A stretch of DNA of 50,848 nt, taken from assembly GCA_023488905.1 (NCBI GenBank), contig JAMDCQ010000007.1, positions 1-50,848 of the forward strand, written 5' to 3'. Each line of letters opens with the position of its first letter. Position 1 is the first letter of the stretch. The notes below the pieces were generated by a model. The model saw only the letters and a program-made list of their open reading frames with translations. It was not told where the DNA came from and did not search any database. A program made the translations under genes and the position numbers. The DNA comes from Candidatus Bathyarchaeota archaeon (lineage in GTDB: Archaea; Thermoproteota; Bathyarchaeia; Bathyarchaeales; Bathycorpusculaceae). Of this stretch, positions 32,222 through 41,087 are shown piece by piece.

Positions 32222-33580
32222 ATGCCAATTAATATCCTTACTGAGATTCAGCAAGAAGTCACAACTTTACTGTCAAATTTGATAAGTATAAACACCACAA
32301 ATCCCCCTGGAAACGAAACAGCCGCCGCTAGATACCTCGCACAATACCTTGAAAAAGACGGCTTCACATCAGAAATAATCGAATCAGGACCAGGAAGAGG
32401 CAGCATAATCACCCGCCTCAAGGGCACAGGCCAAAAATCTAACCTACTTTTACTCTCCCACCTAGACGTTGTTGCCGCAAATCCCGCTGAATGGACGGTT
32501 GATCCCTTTGCCGGCACAGTCAAAGACGGTTATGTGTATGGGCGAGGCGCCATAGACATGAAAGGCATGACCGCCATTGAAGTTATGACGTTAAAACTGC
32601 TTAAGGCCAACAATGTGCCTATAAAAGGTGACGTGGTCTTAGCGGCAACAGCGGATGAGGAGCGGGGCGGCGAAGAAGGCGCAGGATACCTGCTGCGTAA
32701 CCACAAAGAGAAACTCTGGTGCCCCTACGTGCTAAACGAGGGCGGCGGCACGGCGTTTCCCCAAAATGGCAGAAACGTATACCCCATCCAAACCGCTGAA
32801 AAAGGCATATTATGGTTTAAAATCAAAGCCAAAGGCACCCCCGGACATGGTTCAACACCCAACATGGCCGACAACGCCATAGTCCGCATCAACAAAGTAA
32901 TAGCTAAACTGGGCAGCTACCAACCACCCACACTGTATGTGCCAACACTCAAAGAGTTCATCTCAGAAGTTGCAAAAAGCAACCCTGAACACCAAGAAAT
33001 CCTAACACGATTACTGGCAAATCCAGACCAAAGCGACCAAATTCTTAAGGAATTAGCTAAAAAAGACAAAGCTCTTGCAGAAGAAATCTGGCCCCGAACC
33101 AAAACCACCATAAGCCCAACCATCATCAAAGGCGGCGTAAAAGAAAACATCATCCCATCAGAATGCGAAGCCACCTTCGACTGCCGCGTGCTCCCGGGTC
33201 AAAGCGTCACGGAAACGCTAGATTTAATCAAGTCAATGGTCAATGATGTGGGGGAGGGCAAACTCAGCTACGAAATCATCCAGATACATGACGGCAACGA
33301 GTCCAGCACCCAAACACCACTCTATGACGCTATTACAGCTGTACTGCGTGATGTTGAACCAAACTGTGGCGTAACACCAACATTAACCACAGGCGGAACA
33401 GATTCGCGGTTCTTCAGAGAAACAGGCAGCACATGCTACGGTTTCCACCCAGTGCGACCCGACGAACCCAACGATGAATACGAAAAACGCATGCACGGCA
33501 TAGATGAGCGTTTAACCATAGAAAACCTCGTGTGGGGCACAAGCGTATTCTATGAAACCGTAAAAAGATTCATGACTTAA
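32222..33580 (+). CDS. M20-family metallopeptidase (ArgE/DapE-like)
   Basis: 452 residues. Two-zinc amidohydrolase of the acetylornithine deacetylase/succinyl-diaminopimelate desuccinylase/carboxypeptidase group. Zinc and catalytic motifs visible: LLLLSHLDVVAANPAEWTVDPF (His, Asp), YGRGAIDMKGM (bridging Asp), ATADEERGGEEGAGYL (catalytic Glu and Glu ligand), and the late GFHPVRP His. The dimerisation domain lies between about 200 and 310 (GTPGHGSTPNMADNAI). The substrate cannot be fixed: no lysine or arginine biosynthesis gene is adjacent. Divergent Lrp-like gene suggests amino-acid-linked control. Confidence 0.92.
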   Translation: MPINILTEIQQEVTTLLSNLISINTTNPPGNETAAARYLAQYLEKDGFTSEIIESGPGRGSIITRLKGTGQKSNLLLLSHLDVVAANPAEWTVDPFAGTVKDGYVYGRGAIDMKGMTAIEVMTLKLLKANNVPIKGDVVLAATADEERGGEEGAGYLLRNHKEKLWCPYVLNEGGGTAFPQNGRNVYPIQTAEKGILWFKIKAKGTPGHGSTPNMADNAIVRINKVIAKLGSYQPPTLYVPTLKEFISEVAKSNPEHQEILTRLLANPDQSDQILKELAKKDKALAEEIWPRTKTTISPTIIKGGVKENIIPSECEATFDCRVLPGQSVTETLDLIKSMVNDVGEGKLSYEIIQIHDGNESSTQTPLYDAITAVLRDVEPNCGVTPTLTTGGTDSRFFRETGSTCYGFHPVRPDEPNDEYEKRMHGIDERLTIENLVWGTSVFYETVKRFMT

Positions 33581-33597
33581 GCGCCTCAATTAACTTT

Positions 33598-33628
33598 TGT
33601 CTCTTTTTTGATGGATGGTTTTTTATTC
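33598..33628 (+). terminator. T-rich terminator after the M20 peptidase
   Basis: Several T runs (TTTTGTCTCTTTTTT and GGTTTTTTATT) start about 20 bases after the stop, typical of archaeal termination. Confidence 0.4.
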
Positions 33629-33680
33629 AAAGCACTCATAAAGTAAGCAAGCACTTGCCAACTTAAGAGGCTCCATAAAA

Positions 33681-34232
33681 ATGATCAACGGAACAGAACT
33701 AGTAAGCAAAGAACCGCCAATACTTAACGCTACAAAAACCGTCGGGTTAATCTCAGATACACACGTTCCCAAAAGAGCACACACTCTACCGCGAAGGGTT
33801 TTTGAGGTTTTCCAAAAAGTAGACTACATAATTCACGCAGGGGATTTGGTGGAGCTGGCGATTGTGGATGAGTTGGAGCAGTTGGCCCCTGTTTTGGCGG
33901 TTCACGGCAACATGGACGGCATGGACATAACTGGCGCGTTTCCAAGGCTTAACTCTTTGAGGGCGTTTGATTGGAAAATCGGGGTTATGCATGATCCAGA
34001 TATCGCTTTTGGCTTCAAGAGGATGAGGGAACTCGTTAAGGAACATGGTTTCAACGTGTTTGTCTACGGTCACACACATGTAGCAAGCATCAGGTGGGAG
34101 GGGAAAACACTTTACTTTAACCCGGGCAGCCCCACTGTGCCAGCGTCAGTTATGGGTAAGCTCTCGGTGGGTTTGTTGAAGATAACAAAAGAGGCTATCA
34201 TACCCGAAATTATTCCAATCAACGAAGTGTAG
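33681..34232 (+). CDS. YfcE/MJ0936-like phosphodiesterase (metallophosphoesterase)
   Basis: 183 residues. Two-metal phosphoesterase with all short-form motifs: GLISDTHVPKRAH (D, H), IIHAGDLVE (D), VHGNMDGMD (N), VYGHTHVASIRWEGKTLYFNPGSPTVP (GHTH and the closing strand). Hydrolyses phosphodiesters in vitro in related proteins; cellular substrate unknown. Cytosolic. ATG with GAGG upstream. Confidence 0.93.
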   Translation: MINGTELVSKEPPILNATKTVGLISDTHVPKRAHTLPRRVFEVFQKVDYIIHAGDLVELAIVDELEQLAPVLAVHGNMDGMDITGAFPRLNSLRAFDWKIGVMHDPDIAFGFKRMRELVKEHGFNVFVYGHTHVASIRWEGKTLYFNPGSPTVPASVMGKLSVGLLKITKEAIIPEIIPINEV

Positions 34233-34257
34233 CTTCAACTGGAATGCGGCAGTTGAG

Positions 34258-34707
34258 TTAAACTACAAGGGTTGCGAGATAGAAGAACCAATAGAGGACT
34301 ATGCCCAGCACCAACGCCATCATCCAAATCCCTATTGTCACTCGCATAAGCTGCTTTTTAGCGAAGCATGGCTTTAAGTCCTTTCGAAGACGCCAGTTAA
34401 CAGCTAAAACAACGCCCAGAATGAAGGCAACGACACCAGCCACAGTGTGAACCAAAGCTAATACAACCAGCATGTTAGAGAAATCGAAGGCTCCGGGCCC
34501 TGAAAAGCCGCCCACAAAGGAGGGCACCATAACTGCAAAGATGGTTATTGCGTGTAAGACGACTGCTCCCAGCATGGCTAAGCCGTGCTGACGGAACTTT
34601 TGATTTTTCTTTAACACGAAGCCATAAAAAAGTAAGCCTAAAACAAAAATTTGGATGATTAAGCTCGCAGTTGCGGCGACTGTAAAAGGGCTTTCGAAAA
34701 ATGACAT
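34258..34707 (-). CDS. Four-helix membrane protein, DUF420-like
   Basis: About 149 residues with four strong hydrophobic helices (VAATASLIIQIFVLGLLFYGFVL; HGLAMLGAVVLHAITIFAVMV; SNMLVVLALVHTVAGVVAFILGVVLAV; VTIGIWMMALVLGIVLYWFFYL). Conserved-looking His residues sit in helices 2 and 3, as in DUF420/YozB-type proteins linked to respiratory complexes. Start taken at the ATG 34707; a TTG three codons upstream also opens the frame. Role not assigned. Confidence 0.7.
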   Translation of the reverse strand: MSFFESPFTVAATASLIIQIFVLGLLFYGFVLKKNQKFRQHGLAMLGAVVLHAITIFAVMVPSFVGGFSGPGAFDFSNMLVVLALVHTVAGVVAFILGVVLAVNWRLRKDLKPCFAKKQLMRVTIGIWMMALVLGIVLYWFFYLATLVV

Positions 34708-34841
34708 AATTATCAATATTGTAGTTAGGGCTAAGCGTAGATAAGCTTTACTTTAAGTCACCTCTCCCCCGCGTTCGCAAGTAGTTTCTTGATCTGGCTT
34801 AAAAGGAAAAAGAGTCAACCGGTACCTCTGAGGACTAACTC

Positions 34842-34979
34842 ATGGAACACTGTAAAAACCCATGGAAAGATGCCTGCAAAGGCGAAGACATCAAACTCTA
34901 CATCCAAATTAAAGGCGAAAACCTCCCCATATGCCAGCAATGTTGGAGCAAAATCGCCGACCAAGACGGGGAATGGTGA
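34842..34979 (+). CDS. 45-residue cysteine-rich microprotein
   Basis: MEHCKNPWKDACKGEDIK then LYIQIKGENLPICQQCW and a short tail ending DGEW. Four Cys in a C-x8-C…C-x-x-C arrangement suggest one small zinc ribbon. It has its own ATG, and its TGA is one base before the ATG of the next gene, so the two form an operon. A 142-codon frame running through it from 34789 in another phase is spurious in its 5' half. Function unknown; I believe such CKNPWK-type microproteins recur in related archaea, but this was not searched. Confidence 0.65.
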   Translation: MEHCKNPWKDACKGEDIKLYIQIKGENLPICQQCWSKIADQDGEW

Positions 34980-34980
34980 A

Positions 34981-35217
34981 ATGGAGAGCTTCAGTGCAAA
35001 CAGCGCTCGCTCCTACATCGGCAAAAACGTGAACCTTCACCTAAAAGATGGCGCAGTCATAGTAAACGTGCAGCTCACAAAAATTCACAAAGCCGCAGGA
35101 AAAAACAACAACTTAATCGAGTACACTTTGGCAAACCGCAAGGGAAGCCGCATTCCGCTTCGGACAATCGCATACGCAGAAAACCTAAACGTTAACCTCA
35201 TGCAAACCTCCGCTTAA
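34981..35217 (+). CDS. Small beta-rich protein, Sm-like in appearance
   Basis: 78 residues from the ATG one base after the microprotein. ARSYIGKNVNLHLKDGAVIVNVQLTKIHKAAGKNNNLIEYTLANRKGSRIPLRTIAYAENLNV has the strand pattern of a small SH3/Sm-like barrel: a G-x-x-V-x-L-x-L-x-D-G motif near the start and a closing I-P-L-R-x-I. An RNA-binding or scaffold function is conceivable. Not a confident family assignment. Confidence 0.65.
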   Translation: MESFSANSARSYIGKNVNLHLKDGAVIVNVQLTKIHKAAGKNNNLIEYTLANRKGSRIPLRTIAYAENLNVNLMQTSA

Positions 35218-35265
35218 ACCAGCTTTGGCTAAACGCACAAATACACCCGTTATACTTCACCCTGT

Positions 35266-35646
35266 ATGCGTTGCTCCCACTGCGGTGTTTGCTGCACCGA
35301 AACAGAGATGCTGCTATCCAAAAAAGACATCAAACGCCTCGAAGACAAAGGGTACCGCCAAAGCAAGTTCGTGCACTACGATAAATACGGATACGCGACA
35401 CTGAAAAACCGTGACGGCTACTGCATCTTCTATGACCGCAAAAACCGCAGGTGCAGCGAATATGCCAATCGTCCGTCAGGCTGCCGCGTTTATCCAGTTA
35501 TTGTTGACGAGGAGAAAGGTATCGTTTTGGATGCAATTTGTGAATCGAGGCAGACCATTTCGGAGGAAGAAAAAGCGCTTAAGGGTAAACGTGTGGTTAG
35601 GCTTCTTGAAGTGATTGATTCTGAGGCAAGTAAACGCCGCTCTTAA
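35266..35646 (+). CDS. YkgJ-family cysteine cluster protein
   Basis: 126 residues. Cys spacing CSHCGVCC at the N-terminus, then CIFYDRKNRRCSEYANRPSGCRVYPV, is the signature of the CxxCxxCC family (UPF0153/YkgJ), which binds zinc or an iron-sulfur cluster. It is cytosolic. The C-terminal part is a helix rich in charged residues. Biochemical role of the family is not settled. Nearly leaderless: a TATACTT stretch lies about 15-30 bases upstream. Confidence 0.85.
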   Translation: MRCSHCGVCCTETEMLLSKKDIKRLEDKGYRQSKFVHYDKYGYATLKNRDGYCIFYDRKNRRCSEYANRPSGCRVYPVIVDEEKGIVLDAICESRQTISEEEKALKGKRVVRLLEVIDSEASKRRS

Positions 35647-35749
35647 ACCGAGTTTGCTCTGTGCTATGGTTAACGTAAAGTACCGCAAGTATTGCTAAAC
35701 CTTAAATAAAACGTACCCTCGGTTACTATCATCAAGAGGGGAACACGGC

Positions 35750-35926
35750 ACGCCAAAAAAAGGTTTCAAAACAATCACTGTGAAGGCCGAAGTTTACGAC
35801 TACTTCTTCAAAGAATGGCTCAAAGTCAAAGAGGAATACACCATAAAAAAAGGCATCCGAAGCTTCTCAGCTTACGTCACCTACCGCCTAGCAGAACTCT
35901 TAACCCAAGACAAGAAATCCAAATAA
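35750..35926 (+). CDS. Small DNA-binding-like protein with apparent ACG start
   Basis: About 58 residues. The frame PKKGFKTITVKAEVYDYFFKEW…KKGIRSFSAYVTYRLAELL looks like a real ribbon-helix-helix-type protein (strand, helix, helix). No ATG, GTG or TTG stands where the N-terminus should be: the codon before PKKGF is ACG, with GAGGGG 9 bases upstream. Either translation starts at ACG, or a T was lost to C by mutation or sequencing, or a shorter product starts at the GTG at 35780. It ends 68 bp before PurA. Confidence 0.55.
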   Translation, partial: TPKKGFKTITVKAEVYDYFFKEWLKVKEEYTIKKGIRSFSAYVTYRLAELLTQDKKSK

Positions 35927-35994
35927 AAAGATTAAACCCCCGCTGAGCTACATCTTTAAATAATTCATAAACGCCCTTACCCGTGGGAATAGAC

Positions 35995-36999
35995 ATGCCT
36001 TGCTCGGTAATCGTTGGCGCCTTCTGGGGAGACGAAGGCAAAGGAAAAATCATCTCGTACTTAGCATTAAAAGACAACCTTGACTTCTGTGTCAGAACAG
36101 GCTCGGTGAATGCAGCACACACCGTGTGGCACGACAACAAAAAATATGCCCTACACATGGTTCCCGCGGGCTTTCTCAACCCAAAAACCCGCCTGCTCAT
36201 CGCTGCTGGCGCAAACGTCCACATAGACCAATTCTTCAAAGAAGTCGAATTAACACAGGTTGACGCTAAACGCATGGGCATAGACCAAAACGCCTCCATA
36301 ATCGAGCAGAAACACAGCGACCAAGACAAAGCCTCAGCAGTAAACAAGGGCATCGGCACCACAGGTTGGGGCGTTGGACCCGCTCTGGAGGAGCGTGTTA
36401 GGCGCACGGCTAAACTCGCCAAAGATATGCCTGAACTCAAGCCCTACCTCTGCGACGGAATCGCCGAAGTCAACGACGGCTTAGACGAGGGCAAAAGCGT
36501 GCTCTTGGAGGGCACACAGGGGTTCATGCTTTCGCTTTTCCTCGGCGGCGGCTACCCATACGTGACGGGCCGCGACACAGGCGCATCCGCAATCGCCTCT
36601 GAAGCAGGCGTTGGACCCACAAGAGTTGACGATGTAATAATTGTTTACAAATCCTTCATAACCCGCGTTGGCGGCGGTCCATTGCCGGGCGAAATTACCA
36701 AGGAAGAAGCCCTAAAGCGAGGCTGGTTTGAGGTAGCAGCAGGCACAGGGCGCGAACGTCGATCTGCGCCGTTTGATTTCGATTTGGCAAAGAAAAACGC
36801 AAAAATTAACGGAGCCACCCAAGCCGCAATGACCAAGCTTGACGTCATTTACCCTGCATGCAAGGGCGCAAGAAAATTCGACGATTTACCACAAGATGCG
36901 AAAGAATTCATAAAGGAAGTAGAAAAAAGAACGGGCGTTCCCATAACTTTAATCGGCACTGGACCTGAAGCCCTTGACTTAATTGACCGCAGAGCATAG
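35995..36999 (+). CDS. purA: Adenylosuccinate synthetase, short archaeal form
   Basis: Converts IMP and aspartate to adenylosuccinate with GTP, toward AMP. Starts PCSVIVGAFWGDEGKGKI, the diagnostic nucleotide-binding loop with catalytic Asp. Other family motifs: NAAHTVWHDNKKYALHMVPAG, LLEGTQGFMLSLFLGGGYPYVT and VYKSFITRVGGGPLPGEI. Length about 334 residues, compared with about 430 in bacteria, as in the short form of many archaea. ATG 35995 is preferred over the GTG at 35983 because the conserved N-terminus begins there. Confidence 0.95.
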   Translation: MPCSVIVGAFWGDEGKGKIISYLALKDNLDFCVRTGSVNAAHTVWHDNKKYALHMVPAGFLNPKTRLLIAAGANVHIDQFFKEVELTQVDAKRMGIDQNASIIEQKHSDQDKASAVNKGIGTTGWGVGPALEERVRRTAKLAKDMPELKPYLCDGIAEVNDGLDEGKSVLLEGTQGFMLSLFLGGGYPYVTGRDTGASAIASEAGVGPTRVDDVIIVYKSFITRVGGGPLPGEITKEEALKRGWFEVAAGTGRERRSAPFDFDLAKKNAKINGATQAAMTKLDVIYPACKGARKFDDLPQDAKEFIKEVEKRTGVPITLIGTGPEALDLIDRRA

Positions 37000-37046
37000 C
37001 AACTTTTATTTTCTATCTCTGCAATCCTGTTTTAAGGACTACGCAA

Positions 37047-38177
37047 ATGTTTACCTCTAAAAGAGCGACCAAAGCCTCTGCCAGCGTGCTTATACTGCTC
37101 TTTGTAGCTGGACTTCTGGTTGGCGGACTGCTATTTTTCTACGTTAACTACAGAATGGTAAGCAACTTAAACAGTCAAGTGACTAATTTGCAGAACGCCG
37201 TTTCAGCGCTGCAAGCTTCACAGAATGTAACCTACCAAAACATCACTATCTTGCAGAACGGCACCTCGCTGGCGGAATTATACGATAACGTCCGCGATTC
37301 CGTTGTGCTGATTCAAGGAGTGACAAGTGATGGACGTGTGCAGGGTTCAGGTTTCATCTATAACCATGCGGGTCGAAACGTAGTGATAACCAACTACCAT
37401 GTCGTAGAAGACACCAACACCTTAAGCGTGACTTTCTCAGACGGCAAAGGCTACGCAGCCACAATCTTGGGCACAGACCCGTACTCCGACTTGGCAGTTC
37501 TCTCTGTTCAAGGCGACCATGAACTCAAACCCGTTACCATCGTGAGTTCGTCTCCGTTGAGTGTCGGTGAACCCGTCATCGCCATAGGTAACCCATACGG
37601 TTTAGTTGGCTCTTTAACGACCGGTGTAGTAAGTGCGACTGGGCGAAGCATAACTGAGAGCAGCGCGGGCGGGTACTCGATTGCGAACGTCATCCAAACA
37701 AGCACCCCGATTAACCCCGGCAACTCCGGCGGTTTACTGCTCAATGCGCTGGGTAACGTTGTGGGTATTACAACTGCGATTGTTTCTGACTCACAGGGTT
37801 TAGGCTTCGCCATACCCTCAAACACTATCCTGCGGGAAATCGGCTCGCTTATCAATACAGGCACCTACACGGGGCACTCGTACTTAGGGGTAACAGGCGC
37901 CGACATGAGTTACAGTATAGCCCAAGAAACAGGCGCACCGGTCACATACGGCTGGAAACTTGCCTCAGTCACTAGAGGCGGACCCTCAGACGGCAAACTA
38001 ACAGTTGATGACATAATCATAGCTATGAATAACCAGACGATCAGAAACAACGACGATTTAGCAAGCTACCTAGAAGACAAAACCCTGCCCGTCGACACCA
38101 TCAACATAACCGTAATCAGAAATAACCAAGAAATCACTGTGTCAGTCACGTTAGGCACCCGACCGCCCGCAACCTAA
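37047..38177 (+). CDS. Membrane-anchored HtrA/DegP-type serine protease
   Basis: 376 residues. N-terminal signal anchor (SVLILLFVAGLLVGGLLFFYV), short coiled coil (LNSQVTNLQNAVSALQ), then a trypsin-like domain. His in VITNYHVVED, Asp in DPYSDLAVLSV and Ser in NPGNSGGLLLN form an intact triad. A PDZ domain follows from about 275 (YLGVTGADMSY… SDGKLTVDDIIIAMNNQTIRNNDDLASYL). It faces outside the cell and probably removes damaged surface proteins. Confidence 0.95.
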   Translation: MFTSKRATKASASVLILLFVAGLLVGGLLFFYVNYRMVSNLNSQVTNLQNAVSALQASQNVTYQNITILQNGTSLAELYDNVRDSVVLIQGVTSDGRVQGSGFIYNHAGRNVVITNYHVVEDTNTLSVTFSDGKGYAATILGTDPYSDLAVLSVQGDHELKPVTIVSSSPLSVGEPVIAIGNPYGLVGSLTTGVVSATGRSITESSAGGYSIANVIQTSTPINPGNSGGLLLNALGNVVGITTAIVSDSQGLGFAIPSNTILREIGSLINTGTYTGHSYLGVTGADMSYSIAQETGAPVTYGWKLASVTRGGPSDGKLTVDDIIIAMNNQTIRNNDDLASYLEDKTLPVDTINITVIRNNQEITVSVTLGTRPPAT

Positions 38178-38335
38178 GTCCCCATTTTCAAATGCAAAGC
38201 CATTTTCTGTTTAACGCTTAAAGAAGCTCTAGCTTGTATGGAAAGGTAGATATTTTACGCAAGCCACAGCAACATAATAACTGACGCTTAGATGGGATTA
38301 CGCTTCATTTTAAGCTCAGCTAATCGAGGGGAAAC

Positions 38336-40015
38336 ATGCAAACCGACAACTTACAGGGTGTATTGAAGGGGCAAAAAATCGCCTATTTTTCCATGGAAGT
38401 AGGATTAACCAATGAGATTCCAACTTACGCAGGCGGTTTAGGTACACTCGCAGGCGACGCAATCCGCTCCTGTGCAGATCTAAAAATACCCTTAATCGCA
38501 GTCACCTTGATTAGTAAGAAGAATTATTTCAGGCAGAAACTTGACGCAAACGGTCGCCAGTCTGAGTTGCCCAACGAATGGGACCCCGAAAAATTGATGA
38601 CGCTGCTGCCAAACGAAGTGAACGTGCAAATCGAGGGTCGCACTGTAAAAGTGAAGGCGTGGCTCTACAAGTATCAAAGCATAACTGGCGGTGTCGTTCC
38701 CGTTTTGTTCCTTGACACTGATTTTGACTCGAACAGTCAGCAAGACCGGGAAATATCTTTCTACCTTTACGGTGGAAACGAACGCTACCGCCTCAAACAG
38801 GAAGCCATCCTTGGGTTCGGCGGCGTCCGCATGCTTGACGCGTTGGGCTTCAAAGTGCGCAAATATCACATGAACGAGGGGCATTCAAGCCTTCTGGCAG
38901 TTGAACTCCTACGCAAATATGCGATGGACGAGGAAAAGGTCCGTGAACTCTGCGTTTTCACCACACACACTCCAGTGGAGGCAGGGCACGATAAATTCAG
39001 CTACGACGTAATCCGTGAAGTTCTCGAAACAGTTGACCTGTCCATACTTACTGATTACGGGGGGAAAGAACGCCTTAACATGACCTGCTTAGCACTCAAC
39101 CTAAGCAACTATGTCAACGGTGTCGCCAAGCGGCATCAAGAAATCTCCAGCAAAATGTTCACAGGATATGAGATTCACGCGATAACAAACGGTGTGCACT
39201 CCTACACTTGGACGGGCGAGGCATACCGCAAGCTCTTTGACAAGTACCTGCCCGGTTGGGCAATCGAACCTGAACTTCTTGCAAAAGTAGACCTTGTTCC
39301 TGACGAGGAGATATGGCTGGCACATCAGCAACAGAAACAGCTATTGATTGATTACGCTAACCAAGCCTCCAACAGCCACCTGGAACCAGAAGTGTTCACT
39401 TTGGGTTTTGCACGTAGAGCAACCGAGTACAAACGCGCTACGCTACTATTCTCCAACCTCGAACGATTACGCTCAATCAGCCATAAACGCAAATTGCAAG
39501 CTGTTTTCGCAGGTAAAGCGCACCCCCGAGACGAAGGGGGCAAACGGCTCATTGAGCAAATTTACAGTTTCGCACGCCAGCTAAAAGGCGACGTAGAAGT
39601 CGTGTACTTAGAAAACTATGACATGGATATAGCAGCGAAAATGGTTAGCGGCGTTGATGTTTGGCTTAATACTCCACTGCGGCCGATGGAAGCATCGGGA
39701 ACTAGCGGCATGAAAGCAGCCCACAACGGCGTGATGAACTTTAGCGTCTTGGATGGCTGGTGGATTGAAGGCTGGATAGAAAACCTCACGGGCTGGGCAA
39801 TTGGACCTCACCCAAATGAAAACATAGATGACTCCGTCTGCTTTGCCAAAGAAAATGAAGACCTCTATAACAAACTCGAATACGTCATCATGCCCACGTT
39901 CTATGACCGCCGTGACCAATGGATTTCGCTGATGAAGAATTCAATCGGCAAAATCGCCTACTACTTTAACAGCCACAGAATGATGCGCAGATACGTAACA
40001 GAAGCATACCTATAA
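38336..40015 (+). CDS. glgP: Alpha-glucan (glycogen/maltodextrin) phosphorylase, short GT35 form
   Basis: 559 residues. Releases glucose 1-phosphate from alpha-1,4-glucans with phosphate and pyridoxal phosphate. N-terminal IAYFSMEVGLTNEIPTYAGGLGTLAGD, middle MNEGHSSLLAVELLRK and TTHTPVEAGHDKF, FARRATEYKRATLLF. The cofactor-lysine motif EASGTSGMKAAHNGVMNFSVLDGWW is complete. The short length fits the bacterial/archaeal GlgP subfamily rather than the 800-residue animal type. With phosphofructokinase at 7.3 kb it implies use of storage or imported glucans. Confidence 0.95.
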   Translation: MQTDNLQGVLKGQKIAYFSMEVGLTNEIPTYAGGLGTLAGDAIRSCADLKIPLIAVTLISKKNYFRQKLDANGRQSELPNEWDPEKLMTLLPNEVNVQIEGRTVKVKAWLYKYQSITGGVVPVLFLDTDFDSNSQQDREISFYLYGGNERYRLKQEAILGFGGVRMLDALGFKVRKYHMNEGHSSLLAVELLRKYAMDEEKVRELCVFTTHTPVEAGHDKFSYDVIREVLETVDLSILTDYGGKERLNMTCLALNLSNYVNGVAKRHQEISSKMFTGYEIHAITNGVHSYTWTGEAYRKLFDKYLPGWAIEPELLAKVDLVPDEEIWLAHQQQKQLLIDYANQASNSHLEPEVFTLGFARRATEYKRATLLFSNLERLRSISHKRKLQAVFAGKAHPRDEGGKRLIEQIYSFARQLKGDVEVVYLENYDMDIAAKMVSGVDVWLNTPLRPMEASGTSGMKAAHNGVMNFSVLDGWWIEGWIENLTGWAIGPHPNENIDDSVCFAKENEDLYNKLEYVIMPTFYDRRDQWISLMKNSIGKIAYYFNSHRMMRRYVTEAYL

Positions 40016-40094
40016 GCTAGTCACGCAACGTCTCAGGGCTGACCTCCCCTCCTTATTTAACAGCAGATCAAAATCTTGTGTTGTGTTTGCTTTT

Positions 40095-40138
40095 CTATAG
40101 TTGTTGTTGCCGTGATCCCTCCTTGTTTCAACAACAAC
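40095..40138. repeat. GTTGTTGTTG hairpin, second copy
   Basis: CTATA followed by a 10-bp perfect inverted repeat: arms 40100-40109 and 40129-40138, loop 19 bases. The same head and arms as at 8584-8621. Located between convergent ends of glgP and the TIR-like pseudogene, so it could act as a bidirectional terminator. Confidence 0.55.
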
Positions 40139-40199
40139 CAATGGCGGTAACGGCGACGAAAATCAGTGCGCGAGACTTGGCGTAAATTAACCCATTATT

Positions 40200-41087
40200 C
40201 TAAATACATGCGTCGAAGTCGCCTGCCGTATGCCACGATGTACCTAAAAGATTTACTGTGCATCCAGTTGTTCTTAGCCTTCCCGCAAATTCCTGACGTC
40301 GCTGTGTACTATTGTTAAGCCTTATTACATGCCTACCCTCAAAATCGCTAAAAGGACGTAATGCACCAAGCTCCACAATAACTGTACGATCACTCAATCG
40401 ACCCATTGCCATTCCAGCTTCGAAGATTACATTTAACCTTGGCTGACCTGTTAATTGTGTCTCATGTGTTGGTTCGCCAGGTTCTCGGAATATGTTTTTT
40501 AGTTGGCCTTCATCATCCGGGGTCATTAGAACAACTATTGCTTGCGCAATTGAGAAAGCTGCATCTAACACCTGACCAGTATAAGGTGTAGCTTGTCCGG
40601 TAGCTGCAACAGCTTCCGCCCATTCAAGAGGATATAAATCGATAGAGCGCAAGAAGGTAAACATAGCATCTCTCGCTTTTGTATTCCGTTCCATGCACAA
40701 CAAAAACAACCTTAGGCCCTTGAATGTTGGGTCCATTTTTTGCTTGACGCGTTACAACGCCGGTACCAGGTGGACCCGTAATTAGCTCATCAGTTAAATC
40801 TTTGCCTTTTTTAGTTACGTACCATTCATCAGAAATTAATGTCCCCACACTGGAACGCGATCGTTCGGCTCTTATTAGTGGTATTAATTGCTCTGAGGTT
40901 TCGTATAGTTTCGTTTATATGAATTCGTTCTATATCCTCAGGCGGAATTGATTTTCCACCTATGATTATCGGTTTTCCCTCATTATAAGGACGGGGACCG
41001 GTTTTCTAGCTGCTCTTTTGTTAAGTCTAACTTAACCTCATCAATCGTATGCCTTGATTTTTGTGTGATTCTCACGTGATAGGGCAT
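40200..41087 (-). pseudogene. TIR-like nucleotide-binding effector (CAP12/Pycsar type), frameshifted
   Basis: Four pieces in changing frames make one protein of about 290 residues. MPYHVRITQKS…DLTKEQLENR starts at an ATG at 41087. Next comes YNEGKPIIIGGKSIPPEDIERIHINET, then SEQLIPLIRAERSR…DEWYVTKKGKDLTDELITGPPGTG with KVVFVVHGTEYK. The long end is ARDAMFTFLRSIDLYPLEWAEA…HTAGDF. The last two pieces form a predicted nucleotide-binding TIR-like domain (PF10137 type); NVIFEAGMAMGR carries the conserved Glu. Three single-base indels are needed; the last is one extra A in an AAAA tract (plus-strand T run 40675-40678). Family members act in anti-phage signalling; no cyclase is adjacent. A minus-strand TATA box lies at 41111-41123. 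Confidence 0.8.

Noticed and set aside
34789-34980. N-terminal extension of the gene at 34981 (a 142-codon frame)
   Set aside because: Low-complexity Lys/Ser/Thr composition, and the same bases encode a convincing four-Cys microprotein in another frame with a stop one base before ATG 34981.
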